Origin: Streptomyces xanthophaeus
Lineage (GTDB): Bacteria; Actinomycetota; Actinomycetes; Streptomycetales; Streptomycetaceae
NCBI RefSeq assembly: GCF_030440515.1
Contig: NZ_CP076543.1
Span: forward strand, 1,798,001 to 1,862,000
DNA: 64,000 nt
Direction: 5' to 3'
In this document: positions 7,014 to 15,780 of the stretch, piece after piece
Layout of the letters: the number at the start of each line of letters is the position of its first letter
Position numbering within the stretch: position 1 is the stretch's first letter
Translations under genes and position numbers: made by a program
The notes under the pieces: generated by a model
Databases searched by the model: none
The model's input: the letters and a program-made list of their open reading frames with translations, nothing else
Told to the model about the DNA's origin: nothing

Positions 7014-9416
7014 CTAGAGGGTCCCGGTAAGGGCTTCCGGACGGATCGGCGTCTTGTTGATCTCAAGACCCGTCGCCTGCCGGATCGCCGCGATGACGGC
7101 CGGGGTGGACGAGAGGGTCGGGGCCTCGCCCATACCGCGCAGGCCGTAGGGGGCCTTCGGGTCGGCGAGCTCCAGGACGTCGACCGGGATGGTCGGGGTG
7201 TCGAGGATGGTCGGGATCAGGTAGTCCGTGAAGGAGGGGTTGCGCACCTTCGCGGTCTTCGGGTCCACGATGATCTCTTCCATGATCGCGACGCCGAGGC
7301 CCTGGGTGGTGCCACCCTGGATCTGGCCGACCACGGAAAGCATGTTGAGCGCCTTGCCGACGTCCTGCGCGGTCGCCAGCTCGACGACCTTGACGAGGCC
7401 GAGCTCGGTGTCCACCTCGACGACCGCGCGGTGCGCGGCGAAGGTGTACTGGACGTGGCCGTTGCCCTGGCCGGTGACCAGGTCGAAGGGCTCGGTCGGC
7501 GCGTGACGGAACTCGAGCTCCAGGTCGATGGCCTCGTCGCCCAGGATGTCGGCGATGTCCGCGAGGACCTCGCCGCCGTCGGTGACGACCTTGCCGCCTT
7601 CGAGGAGCAGCTCGGCCGTGGCCCACGCCGGGTGGTACGAGCCGTTCTTGCGGCGGCCGATCTCCAGGAGGGCCTCGCGGACCGCCTCACAGGTGTTCTT
7701 CACGGCGCCACCGGTCATGTACGTCTGCCGGGAGGCGGACGTGGAACCGGCGGAGCCGACCTGCGTGTCGGCCGGGTGGATGGTCACCTGCGTGACACCC
7801 AGCTCGGTACGGGCGATCTGCGTGTGGACGGTGATACCGCCCTGGCCGACCTCCGCCATGGCCGTGTGGACCATCGCGACGGGCTCGCCGTTGATGACCT
7901 CCAGGCGCACGCGGGCGGTGGAGTAGTCGTCGAAGCCCTCGGAGAAGCCGACGTTCTTGATGCCGACCGCGTAGCCGACGCCGCGGACGACGCCCTCGCC
8001 GTGGGTGGTGTTCGACAGACCGCCGGGCAGCGCGCGGACGTCCGCGCTCTCGCCGGCGCTCTCCCACTGGCGCTCCGGCGGCAGCGGGCGGGCCTTGACC
8101 CGGCGCAGCAGCTCGGCGACCGGCGCCGGGGCGTCCACGACCTGGCCGGTGGGCATGATCGTGCCCTGCTCCATGGCGTTCAGCTGGCGGAACTCGACCG
8201 GGTCCATGCCCAGCTTCGCCGCGAGCTTGTCCATCTGGGCCTCGTAGGCGAAGCAGGCCTGGACGGCGCCGAAGCCGCGCATCGCGCCGCAGGGCGGGTT
8301 GTTCGTGTAGAGCGCGATCGCCTCGATGTCCACGTCCTCCAGGACGTAGGGACCCACCGAGAGGGAGGAGGCGTTGCCCACGACCGCCGGGGAGGCGGAG
8401 GCGTACGCACCGCCGTCCAGGACGATCTTGCACTTCATGTGCGTGAGCTTGCCGTCCTTGGTGGCGCCGTGCTCGTAGTAGAGCTTCGCCGGGTGGCGGT
8501 GCACGTGGCCGAAGAAGGACTCGAAGCGGTTGTAGACGATCTTGACCGGCTTGTTCGTGGCCAGGGCCAGGAGGCAGGCGTGGATCTGCATCGAGATGTC
8601 CTCGCGGCCGCCGAAGGCACCGCCGACGCCCGAGAGCGTCATGCGGACCTTCTCCGGCGGCAGGCCCAGGACCGGGGCGATCTGCTGGAGGTCCGAGTGC
8701 AGCCACTGGGTGGCGACGTACAGCTCGACACCGCCGTCCTCGGACGGCACGGCCAGGCCGGACTCCGGGCCGAGGAAGGCCTGGTCCTGCATGCCGAAGG
8801 TGTACTCGCCCTCGACGATGACGTCGGCGCGCTTGCGGGCCTCTTCCACGTTGCCGCGGATGATCGGCTGGCGGTGCACGATGTTCGGGTGCGGGACGTG
8901 ACCGATGTGGTGGTCGTCGCGGTTCTCGTGGATCAGCGGCGCGTCGGCGGCGAGGGCGGAGGCCTCGTCGGTGACGAGCGGCAGCTCGCGGTAGTCGATC
9001 TTGATCTTGGCGGCCGCGCGGCGGGCGGTCTCCGGGTGGTCGGCGGCCACGAGGGCGACCGGCTCACCGTGGTGGCGTACCCGGCCGTTGGCGAGCACCG
9101 GGGTGTCCTGGATCTCCAGGCCGTAGTTCTTCATCTCGGCCGGCAGGTCGTCGTACGTCAGCACCGAGTACACGCCGGGCATGGCGAGCGCCTCGGAGAT
9201 GTCGATGGAGACGATCTCGGCGTGGGCGACGGTGCTGCGCAGCGTCTGGCCCCAGAGCATGTCCTCGTGCCACATGTCCGAGGAGTACGCGAACTCACCG
9301 GTGACCTTGAGGGTGCCGTCCGGGCGAAGAATCGATTCGCCGATGCCGCCCTTGTTGTGCTTCTGGGTGACGTTCGTCGGCGTACCGGCGGGCACGGTGC
9401 GGGTGTTCTGCGCCAT
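7014..9416 (-). CDS. Xanthine dehydrogenase, molybdenum-binding subunit
   Basis: 800 residues, normal for the separate large subunit of bacterial xanthine dehydrogenases. Visible marks are the a/b-hammerhead start (GTLKVTGEFAYSSD), QDQAFLGPESGLA, SGVGGAFGGREDIS, GAMRGFGAVQACFAYE, and GMGEAPTLSSTPAVIAAI, whose Glu aligns with the catalytic base of the family. Reaction: hydroxylation of hypoxanthine to xanthine and urate, electrons passing Mo, 2Fe-2S, FAD. It is last in a three-gene operon with the start only 2 bp after the 2Fe-2S gene. This corresponds to PucD of Bacillus subtilis; naming in Streptomyces varies, so no symbol is given. Confidence 0.92.
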   Translation of the reverse strand: MAQNTRTVPAGTPTNVTQKHNKGGIGESILRPDGTLKVTGEFAYSSDMWHEDMLWGQTLRSTVAHAEIVSIDISEALAMPGVYSVLTYDDLPAEMKNYGLEIQDTPVLANGRVRHHGEPVALVAADHPETARRAAAKIKIDYRELPLVTDEASALAADAPLIHENRDDHHIGHVPHPNIVHRQPIIRGNVEEARKRADVIVEGEYTFGMQDQAFLGPESGLAVPSEDGGVELYVATQWLHSDLQQIAPVLGLPPEKVRMTLSGVGGAFGGREDISMQIHACLLALATNKPVKIVYNRFESFFGHVHRHPAKLYYEHGATKDGKLTHMKCKIVLDGGAYASASPAVVGNASSLSVGPYVLEDVDIEAIALYTNNPPCGAMRGFGAVQACFAYEAQMDKLAAKLGMDPVEFRQLNAMEQGTIMPTGQVVDAPAPVAELLRRVKARPLPPERQWESAGESADVRALPGGLSNTTHGEGVVRGVGYAVGIKNVGFSEGFDDYSTARVRLEVINGEPVAMVHTAMAEVGQGGITVHTQIARTELGVTQVTIHPADTQVGSAGSTSASRQTYMTGGAVKNTCEAVREALLEIGRRKNGSYHPAWATAELLLEGGKVVTDGGEVLADIADILGDEAIDLELEFRHAPTEPFDLVTGQGNGHVQYTFAAHRAVVEVDTELGLVKVVELATAQDVGKALNMLSVVGQIQGGTTQGLGVAIMEEIIVDPKTAKVRNPSFTDYLIPTILDTPTIPVDVLELADPKAPYGLRGMGEAPTLSSTPAVIAAIRQATGLEINKTPIRPEALTGTL

Positions 9417-9418
9417 GG

Positions 9419-10024
9419 TCAGACCGCCTCTCCCTGACGGGCGGCCGCGAGGCGGACCGCGTCGAGGATCTTCTCGTAACCCGTGCAGCGGCAGAGGTTG
9501 CCGGACAGGGCCTCACGGATGTCCTGGTCGGACGGGGAGGAGTTCTCCTCCAGGAGCGCGTCAGCCTGGATCAGCAGACCCGGGGTGCAGAAACCGCACT
9601 GGACGGCGCCGGCGTCGATGAACGCCTGCTGGATGTTCGAGAGCTCCACGCCCTCGCCGGTCTGCGAGTCGCCCGGCTTGGCCTGCCACTGCTTGGCCGC
9701 GTCCAGGGACACGCCCTTGCTGCCGCAGCCGCCGCCGGTGCCGCAGGCACCGCCGTGGCCGTGCTCGTCGCGCTGCTTGGAGAACTCCGCCAGACCCTCG
9801 ACGGTCACGACGTCGCGACCCTCGACCTGACCGGCCGCGACCAGGCACGAACAGACCGGCACGCCGTCGAGACGGACGGTGCAGGAACCGCACTCGCCCT
9901 GCTCACAGGCGTTCTTGGAACCCGGCAGGCCCAGGCGCTCACGCAGGACGTAGAGAAGGGACTCACCCTCCCAGACGTCGTCGGCTTCCTGCTGACGGCC
10001 GTTGACCGTGAAATTGACGCGCAT
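9419..10024 (-). CDS. Xanthine dehydrogenase, 2Fe-2S subunit
   Basis: 201 residues. The plant-ferredoxin-like cluster has Cys40, Cys45, Cys48 and Cys60. The helical-domain cluster has Cys143, Cys146 (QCGFC), Cys178 and Cys180 (NLCRC). Between the domains is an extra segment (about 82-128) with a glycine-rich GGACGTGGGCGSKG patch adding Cys94 and Cys100, making the protein longer than the usual 150-170 residues. It starts 2 bp after the FAD subunit stop, so translation is probably coupled. Equivalent to PucE. Confidence 0.92.
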   Translation of the reverse strand: MRVNFTVNGRQQEADDVWEGESLLYVLRERLGLPGSKNACEQGECGSCTVRLDGVPVCSCLVAAGQVEGRDVVTVEGLAEFSKQRDEHGHGGACGTGGGCGSKGVSLDAAKQWQAKPGDSQTGEGVELSNIQQAFIDAGAVQCGFCTPGLLIQADALLEENSSPSDQDIREALSGNLCRCTGYEKILDAVRLAAARQGEAV

Positions 10025-10026
10025 GA

Positions 10027-10923
10027 TTACGCAGCCCCTTCAAGCGAGCGGCCGTTGCCGGTACCGCGGTACTGCTCCCAGGTCCAGACGAGCTGGCGGC
10101 GAGCCATGATGCCGACCGCGTGACGGCGGTACTTCGCCGTGCCGCGGACGTCGTCGATCGGGTTGGCCGCGCCGGAGGCGAGGTCACCGAACTGCTTGGC
10201 GATCGACGGGGTGATGACCTTGCCGGACTCCCAGAAGCCGCCCTCTTCGAGCGCGGCGTTCAGGAACTCCTCGGCGGCCTTCGCCCGGATCGGGGTCGGC
10301 GCGGCCGAACCGATGCCGGTACGGACCGTGCGGGTCTCCGGGTGCAGCGCCAGACCGAACGCGCAGACCGCGATGACCATCGCGTTCCGGGAGCCGACCT
10401 TGGAGTACTGCTGGGGGCCGTCCGCCTTCTTGACGTGAACGGTCTTGATGAGCTCGTCGGCGGCGAGCGCGTTGCGCTTCACACCGGTGTAGAACTCGTC
10501 GATCGGGATGAGGCGGGAGCCGCGTACGGACTCCACCTCGACCTCGGCGCCCGCCGCGAGCAGCGCGGGGTGCGAGTCGCCGGCCGGCGAGGCGCAACCG
10601 AGGTTGCCGCCGACGCCGCCGCGGTTACGGATCTGCGGGGACGCGACCGTGTGCGAGGCGAGCGCGAGTCCCGGGAGCTCCGTACGGAGGTTCTCCATGA
10701 TCTGCGTGTACGGGACGGAGGCGCCCAGGCGAACCACATCCTCGCCGACCTCCCATTCCCGCAGCAGACCGATGCGGTTCAGGTCCAGGAGGTACTCCGG
10801 CCGGCGGTGGTCGAAGTTGATCTCGACCATCACGTCGGTGCCACCCGCAATCGGCACAGCTGAGGGGAACTCGGCCTTAGCGGCGAGCGCCTCCTCCCAG
10901 CTGGCGGGGCGAAGGAAGTCCAT
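10027..10923 (-). CDS. Xanthine dehydrogenase, FAD-binding subunit
   Basis: 298 residues of the CoxM/PucC type. N-terminal FAD-PCMH motifs are PIAGGTDVMVEIN and RNRGGVGGNLGCASPAGDSHPALLA. The C-terminal CO-dehydrogenase-flavoprotein domain holds QQYSKVGSRNAMVIAV and RTGIGSAAPTPIRAKAAEEFL. It passes electrons from the iron-sulfur clusters to NAD+. First gene of the operon; the ATG at 10923 is preceded by AAGAGAG. Divergent from pucR, whose product is the likely regulator. Confidence 0.92.
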   Translation of the reverse strand: MDFLRPASWEEALAAKAEFPSAVPIAGGTDVMVEINFDHRRPEYLLDLNRIGLLREWEVGEDVVRLGASVPYTQIMENLRTELPGLALASHTVASPQIRNRGGVGGNLGCASPAGDSHPALLAAGAEVEVESVRGSRLIPIDEFYTGVKRNALAADELIKTVHVKKADGPQQYSKVGSRNAMVIAVCAFGLALHPETRTVRTGIGSAAPTPIRAKAAEEFLNAALEEGGFWESGKVITPSIAKQFGDLASGAANPIDDVRGTAKYRRHAVGIMARRQLVWTWEQYRGTGNGRSLEGAA

Positions 10924-11072
10924 GAGCGGCTCTCTTCTTCTTCATCGTGTCGTTTACTTCAAGCCAGGAGGCCTGAGAGTCCTCGACTGGTCGTTCACGT
11001 GCTGTTAACGCGGTGTGGACCCAGTACACAAGCCGCTCGCCGCCGGGTGCAGTCACTGAAACCATGAAGGAG

Positions 11073-11103
11073 TTGGCTGACGGCCTCCCTCGTCTTGTAG
11101 ATT
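11073..11103 (+). promoter_or_regulatory. Possible pucR promoter
   Basis: TTGGCT at 11073-11078 and TAGATT at 11098-11103, 19 bp apart, about 75 bp before pucR. The wide spacing makes this tentative. A GTTAAC palindrome lies at 11003-11008 in the same divergent region, the kind of place a PucR-type activator could bind. Confidence 0.25.
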
Positions 11104-11176
11104 CGTATGAAAGGCAGGATGCGACGACCTGCCCGATTTCCAACGGCAACATTCGAGACAGATCGGCGGCGACATC

Positions 11177-12856
11177 ATGCGGCTGCGCGCACTGCTGGAA
11201 ACCGAGGCGCTGGGGCTGCGGCTGCTCGGCGGCGAGGGAGAACTCGACCGGACGGTCCGCGGGGTCATGACGACCGACCTACGTGATCCCAGCCGGTACC
11301 TGTCGGGGGGCGAACTCGTCCTGACCGGCCTGGCCTGGAGACGAAATTCAGCCGACTCCGAGCCATTCGTACGAATCCTGGCGAGCGCGGGCGTCGCCGG
11401 GCTCGCCGCGGGCGAGGCGGAACTGCAGGCCATTCCCGATGATCTTGTTTCGGCCTGTGTCCGCAACCGGCTGCCGCTGTTCGCCGTGAACGAGGACGTT
11501 GCATTCGCCACGATCACCGAGTACGTCGTCCGGCAGGTCTCGGGCGAGCGCGCCGGAGACCTCGCGGCCGTCGTGGACCGACACCGCCGGCTGATGACCT
11601 CGGGTCCGGCCGGCGGCGGCCCCGACGTGGTGCTCGATCTGCTCACCACCGACCTCGATCTCCGGGCCTGGGTGCTGTCCCCCACCGGCCGGCAGATCGC
11701 CGGGGCGGGCGAGCCGCTGGCGCCGGGCGTGTGCGCAGCACTGGCGAGCGAGCACCTTGCGGCGGTCCGGACGGGCCGCAGGGGGCCGCATCGGATCTCC
11801 ATCCAGGGTATTACCTACTCGCTCTTCCCGATCAGGGGACACGGGCGCGGGGCCGCCGGTCCGGGGGCCCGGGACGTGCGAGAGACCGTGCTCTCGGACT
11901 GGCTGCTGGCCGTCGAGGCGGACGCGGGCGACTGGCCCGCCGAGCGCCTTGACCTGCTGCAGGGCGTCACCCAGCTGATCGCCGTGGAACGGGACCGGCG
12001 CGACGCGGCCCGCACCGTGCGCCGCCGCCTCGCACAAGAGGTCCTCGAACTGGTCCAGACGGGTGCCCCGCCCGCCGAGATCGCCGCCCGTCTGCGGGTC
12101 GCGGCCCCGGTGCTGCTGCCCGGGCTGGGCGCCGCCCCGCACTGGCAGGTCGTCGTGGCCCGGGTGGACTGGGAGGGCGGGGACATCCCCGGCGGCCCGG
12201 TGGCCCAGTCGCTGCTGGAGGAGATCCTCGTCGACCCGTCCATCTCGGGGCCCGAGCCCTCGGACCGGATCGCCGTGGCCCATGCGGGTGACGAGGCCAT
12301 CGCCCTCGTCCCGCTGCCCTCGCTCTCCGGGGACGCCGGGGAGGACAAGGGCCCGGACTCCGCCCTGCACGCCGACGAGCTGCTCGCGGTCGTACGGGAC
12401 CCCCTGGCGGCCGGTCTGGCCGACGACGGCCGGCTCACGCTGGGCGTCAGCGCGGCCGTGCACTCCGCCGAGGGGCTGCGCGGCGCGCTGGAGGAGGCCC
12501 GGCACGCCCGCCGGGTGGCCGCCGCACGCCCGGGCCGGGTCTGCGCGGCGGGCCACCACGAGCTGGCCTCGCACGTGCTGCTGCTGCCGTTCGTCCCGGA
12601 CGACGTCCGCCGCGCCTTCACGGCCCGGCTGCTGGACCCGCTGCGGGACTACGACCGGCGCCACCGCGCGGAGCTCATCCCGACGCTGGAGGCGTTCCTG
12701 GACTGCGACGGTTCCTGGACCCGCTGCGCGACGCGGTTGCACCTGCACGTCAACACGCTGCGCTACCGCGTCGGGCGAATCGAGCAGTTGACGGGGCGGG
12801 ACCTGTCCCGGCTGGAGGACAAGCTCGACTTCTTCCTCGCACTGCGGATGAGCTGA
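11177..12856 (+). CDS. pucR: PucR family transcriptional regulator
   Basis: 559 residues, the family's usual length. The N-terminal purine-catabolism regulator domain (about 1-125) is recognised from LRALLETEALGLRLLGGEGELDRTVRGV and DLRDPSRYLSGGELVLTG. A central GGDEF-related region follows. The C-terminal PucR helix-turn-helix contains LEAFLDCDGSWTRCATRLHLHVNTLRYRVGRIEQLTG. Divergent from the xanthine dehydrogenase operon with 253 bp between starts. The family activates purine-degradation genes in response to purine intermediates, and the context supports that role here. Whether it binds this gap is inference. Confidence 0.88.
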   Translation: MRLRALLETEALGLRLLGGEGELDRTVRGVMTTDLRDPSRYLSGGELVLTGLAWRRNSADSEPFVRILASAGVAGLAAGEAELQAIPDDLVSACVRNRLPLFAVNEDVAFATITEYVVRQVSGERAGDLAAVVDRHRRLMTSGPAGGGPDVVLDLLTTDLDLRAWVLSPTGRQIAGAGEPLAPGVCAALASEHLAAVRTGRRGPHRISIQGITYSLFPIRGHGRGAAGPGARDVRETVLSDWLLAVEADAGDWPAERLDLLQGVTQLIAVERDRRDAARTVRRRLAQEVLELVQTGAPPAEIAARLRVAAPVLLPGLGAAPHWQVVVARVDWEGGDIPGGPVAQSLLEEILVDPSISGPEPSDRIAVAHAGDEAIALVPLPSLSGDAGEDKGPDSALHADELLAVVRDPLAAGLADDGRLTLGVSAAVHSAEGLRGALEEARHARRVAAARPGRVCAAGHHELASHVLLLPFVPDDVRRAFTARLLDPLRDYDRRHRAELIPTLEAFLDCDGSWTRCATRLHLHVNTLRYRVGRIEQLTGRDLSRLEDKLDFFLALRMS

Positions 12857-13021
12857 GACGATCCGCCCCGCGGCCGCCGGGGTCCGGCACGGGGCGGCTG
12901 ATGATCCGTCCGGACTTTGTGAAAAAGTTCACCCAACCCCTTGGCCGATGCCGTGAATCCGTGCTCTCATTTCGCCCCAGGGCTCAACGATGTGCTGCTT
13001 GCTTGCTTTGGGGAGGGCAAT

Positions 13022-13813
13022 GTGGCGGACACCGCCATGTCGGGTGCCGGAACAACCGGAGGGGACGACCCCCTCCAGCGGGCGATATGGCGGCTGCGCT
13101 CGCGCGGCTGTTGGACCGATGCGGCTGCACTGCTGACGCCGCACATCGGCAAGCCCGGTAGTGCAGGGGCGGCCGTGCAGCGGACCTCGCTGCTGGTCGA
13201 GCGGTGCCTGTTCACCGGGCAGGGCTGGGCCGAGGCCGAGGACGCACTGCGGATCGCCGAGGCGGTGTCCCAGGACGACGACGACCGGGGCGCGGCCGCG
13301 TGCGAACGGGGCCAGCTGGCCTACGCCGCCACCGTGCTCGGCGTACGCGACCGGGCCGACGAGGCCCGCTCCGCGCTCGGCCGGGCCGCGGCCCTGCTGT
13401 CTCCGGAGTCCCGGACCCGCCCGCTGCTGGACTTCCGGCGGGGGCTCGTCGCCGAACACCTGGCGGACGCCCCGCAGTCGGCCCGGCCGGCCTACCACCG
13501 GGCCCACGCGGGGGCGGAGGCGCACGGGGACACCCTGCTGCTGTCCTTCACCTGGCGGCACCTGGCCGCGCTGGCCCTGCGGGACGGGGAGGTGGCCGAG
13601 GCCCGCAAGGGCTTCGCGGAGTCCCTGCGCATCCGGGAGGACCTGGGCTTCCTGATCGGCACGGCCCCGGCGCTGGCTGCGCTGGCCGAGGCCGAACCGG
13701 AACCGGAGGCCACCCGGCTCCGCGCGGAGGCCCGCCGCCTGTTCCACCTGCTGGGCGGCATCCCCACCTGGCTGGCGGACCAACTCCACCCGACCCCTTC
13801 GCCTGCGGCGTAG
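13022..13813 (+). CDS. TPR-like hypothetical protein
   Basis: 263 residues from the GTG at 13022, chosen because GGGGAGGG ends 5 nt upstream; a frame-open ATG 27 codons earlier has no site. It is helical throughout with repeated Ala/Leu-rich helix pairs such as AEDALRIAEAVSQ, ADEARSALGRAAALL, ARPAYHRAHAGAEAHGD and AEARKGFAESLRIREDLG, typical of tetratricopeptide-like scaffolds. No signal peptide, no catalytic motif. Partner unknown; it follows pucR by 165 bp on the same strand. Confidence 0.7.
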   Translation: MADTAMSGAGTTGGDDPLQRAIWRLRSRGCWTDAAALLTPHIGKPGSAGAAVQRTSLLVERCLFTGQGWAEAEDALRIAEAVSQDDDDRGAAACERGQLAYAATVLGVRDRADEARSALGRAAALLSPESRTRPLLDFRRGLVAEHLADAPQSARPAYHRAHAGAEAHGDTLLLSFTWRHLAALALRDGEVAEARKGFAESLRIREDLGFLIGTAPALAALAEAEPEPEATRLRAEARRLFHLLGGIPTWLADQLHPTPSPAA

Positions 13814-13817
13814 CGCG

Positions 13818-13906
13818 TCTTCAGCCTCGCCGGCGTTTGAGGCGCGGGGTCCGGGGCCGAGCCCCGGTCCTGAGCCTCGCCGGCGACCGGGGCGCGGGGC
13901 CCCGGT
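13818..13906. repeat. Streptomyces-type intergenic repeat with hairpins
   Basis: GCCTCGCCGGCG occurs at 13824 and again at 13874, each followed by GC-rich stems: CCGGGGC-CGA-GCCCCGG at 13851-13867 and ACCGGGG-N7-CCCCGGT at 13886-13906. The second overlaps the last codon of the GntR gene. The motif GCCTCGCCGGCGTTTGAGGCGCGGGG belongs to the same family as the element at 41543-41640. It lies between convergent genes and probably acts as a terminator. Confidence 0.65.
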
Positions 13907-14571
13907 CAGGCGGGGGAGCCTGCGAAGTGTTCGCGGACCAGGGACTCCACCACCGGGAGGTCCCGCGCGATCAGCGCCTCCAGCAGCGCCGAGTGCTCCG
14001 CCGCATCGGCGACGAGATCGGCCCGCCGAACCCGCGGAGCGCCCGGCAGGGGCCACTGGGCCCGGCGGTGGAGCTCCTCCGCCACCTGCACCAGCTGGTC
14101 GTTGCCGGCCAGCCGCAGCACCGCCCGGTGGAAGTCCCGGTCCGCCTCCGCATACCCCGGCAGGTCACCGGCCGCCGCCGCCTCGGCCGTGGCGGCCGCA
14201 GCCGGACGCAGGGCTTCCCAGGCGTCCGCAGGCACCGTGCGGGCCAGCCGGATCATCACGGGGACTTCGAGCAGCGCCCGCACCTCGGCCAGCTCTGCGA
14301 GCTCCCCCGGCGTGCGGGAGAGCACGCGGAAGCCCCGGTTGGGGAGGCATTCCACCGCCCCCTCCACGGCCAGCTGCTGCATCGCCTCACGCACGGGGGT
14401 CGCGGAGACCCCGAAGCGCTCCCCCAGGGCCGGGCCCGAGTAGATCTCCCCCGGCACCAGCTCGCCGTCGATCAAGGCCGCGCGCAGCGCGTCGAGCACC
14501 TGACCGCGCACCGAATGGCGCAACACCTTCCGCCTTTGTGCCGGAACCCGGGCGTGGGCCGTTTCGTGCAC
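13906..14571 (-). CDS. GntR family regulator, FCD (FadR) type
   Basis: 221 residues. The winged helix (about 18-80) is marked by QVLDALRAALIDGELVPGEIYSGPALGERFGVSATPVREAMQQLAVEGAVECLPNRGFRV. The all-helical FCD ligand domain contains ELAEVRALLEVPVMIRLA, YAEADRDFHRAVLRLAGNDQL and AEHSALLEALIARD; its Asp and His residues usually bind a metal and a small carboxylic acid. The target is not apparent; the divergent neighbour is the FhuF-type gene 123 bp away. Confidence 0.85.
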   Translation of the reverse strand: MHETAHARVPAQRRKVLRHSVRGQVLDALRAALIDGELVPGEIYSGPALGERFGVSATPVREAMQQLAVEGAVECLPNRGFRVLSRTPGELAELAEVRALLEVPVMIRLARTVPADAWEALRPAAAATAEAAAAGDLPGYAEADRDFHRAVLRLAGNDQLVQVAEELHRRAQWPLPGAPRVRRADLVADAAEHSALLEALIARDLPVVESLVREHFAGSPA

Positions 14572-14656
14572 TCGGTCCTCCTCGTCCGGGTCTCGACCTG
14601 TCCTGAGAATAGGTGACGGCGCGCGCGGGGAGGGGTGCGGATCGATCCGAATCAGG

Positions 14657-14675
14657 TAAGGTAAGGCTAACCTGT
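14657..14675. promoter_or_regulatory. Iron box (DmdR/IdeR operator)
   Basis: TAAGGTAAGGCTAACCTGT matches 15 of 19 positions of the actinobacterial iron-box consensus TTAGGTTAGGCTAACCTAA, including the whole central GGCTAACCT. It sits 37 bp upstream of the FhuF-type gene, so iron-replete repressor would be expected to shut that gene off. Confidence 0.75.
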
Positions 14676-14711
14676 TAACGATCGTGTGATTCTGTGATTC
14701 GGTGGCCCGTC

Positions 14712-15572
14712 ATGACCGTCACGACCTTCCCGGCTGTCACATCCGCCCCGCCCGGCTCTGCGGTGTCGGATGCATTCGCCAGGCTGGCCGAGGCGTACGG
14801 CGGACTGCGGGTGATCGAGCGAACCGCCGGCGAACCCCTCCCCCGCGGTGCGGGATGGGTCGGCGCGGACGAGCTCGCGGCCGGCGGCCCGGCCCTGGAC
14901 GCCTACCTCGCCTGGGACAACGCCCAGGTCCTGCGGGACTACGGGACCCAGGCCCGCCCCGATGTGATCGCGGGCTTCGGGCTGCACCGGTACGCGTGGC
15001 CGGCCTGCCTGCTGATCACCCTGCCGTGGTTCCTGCACCGGCGGGTCCCCCGCCTCCCGGTCGCCGAGGTGGCCTTCCACCGGACCCTCGGCCGGCTCAG
15101 CGTGCACATCGGCGACTTCGCCTGCCTGCCGGACGATCCGGCGGCCGCACTCCCGGGGGCCCGTGTCGTGCCCGACGAGGAGGCGCTGCGCGACGAGGTA
15201 CGGGCCGTGGTGGCCCAGCACCTCGGACCGCTCCTGGAAGGCTTCGGCCCGCGCATGCGGCGCGGCCGCCGCGCCCTGTGGGGCATGGTGACCGACGAGG
15301 TCGTCGAGAGCCTCTGGTACATCGGCAACCTGCTCGGCGAGGAGCAGCGGGCCATGGCCGAGCTGGAGGCGCTCCTGCCGGGGTCCACCGCCCCGTTCTC
15401 CGGAGGCGCGGGGTTCCGTACGCTCACCGGACCCGCCGGCGAGGAGCTGCCCACCCGGGACCGGGCCGGGTGCTGCTTCTTCTACACCATCCGCCCCGAG
15501 GACACCTGTGTCACCTGTCCCCGGACCTGTGATGCCGACCGCGTCGCCCGGCTCGCGGCGACCGCAGCCTGA
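14712..15572 (+). CDS. FhuF-type siderophore-iron reductase
   Basis: 286 residues from the ATG at 14712 (an in-frame GTG six codons earlier is possible). The C-terminal CC-X10-C-X2-C signature (GCCFFYTIRPEDTCVTC) is the 2Fe-2S ligand set of FhuF, and ARRALWGMVTDEVVESLWYIG matches the FhuF-like core. Role: reduces ferric iron released from hydroxamate siderophores on the inner side of the membrane. The iron box supports iron-repressed expression. No siderophore synthesis or transport genes are adjacent, so it would serve systems located elsewhere. Confidence 0.82.
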   Translation: MTVTTFPAVTSAPPGSAVSDAFARLAEAYGGLRVIERTAGEPLPRGAGWVGADELAAGGPALDAYLAWDNAQVLRDYGTQARPDVIAGFGLHRYAWPACLLITLPWFLHRRVPRLPVAEVAFHRTLGRLSVHIGDFACLPDDPAAALPGARVVPDEEALRDEVRAVVAQHLGPLLEGFGPRMRRGRRALWGMVTDEVVESLWYIGNLLGEEQRAMAELEALLPGSTAPFSGGAGFRTLTGPAGEELPTRDRAGCCFFYTIRPEDTCVTCPRTCDADRVARLAATAA

Positions 15573-15576
15573 ACCC

Positions 15577-15623
15577 ACCCCGTACGGCTGACTGTAATCG
15601 AACACAACTCAGCTCGTACGGGC
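15577..15623 (+). terminator. Imperfect hairpin after the FhuF-type gene
   Basis: CCCGTACGGCTGA pairs with TCAGC(T)CGTACGGG around a 17-nt loop, just after the stop codon. The rest of the gap to 15780 holds no supported gene. Confidence 0.4.
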
Positions 15624-15780
15624 GCCAGTTCGAGACACAACACCCTATCCGGCGGGCCCCGCCCCCCGATGGCGTCCACTTGCCCCGAAACCCGCGTGCA
15701 CCGCTCACCGCCTACGCCACTATGGCGCCCGGAAAGCCGTACAGCCGCATGGCCGCATACGCGAGGCAAGGGACATCCGC

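Noticed and set aside
7431..9437. Plus-strand open frame of 668 codons
   Set aside because: Antisense to the Mo subunit with shadow composition; no recognisable motif.
11013..11270. Short plus-strand frame overlapping the pucR start, with several Cys
   Set aside because: It continues out of frame into pucR, has no good start signal, and the Cys-rich end is the shifted reading of pucR.
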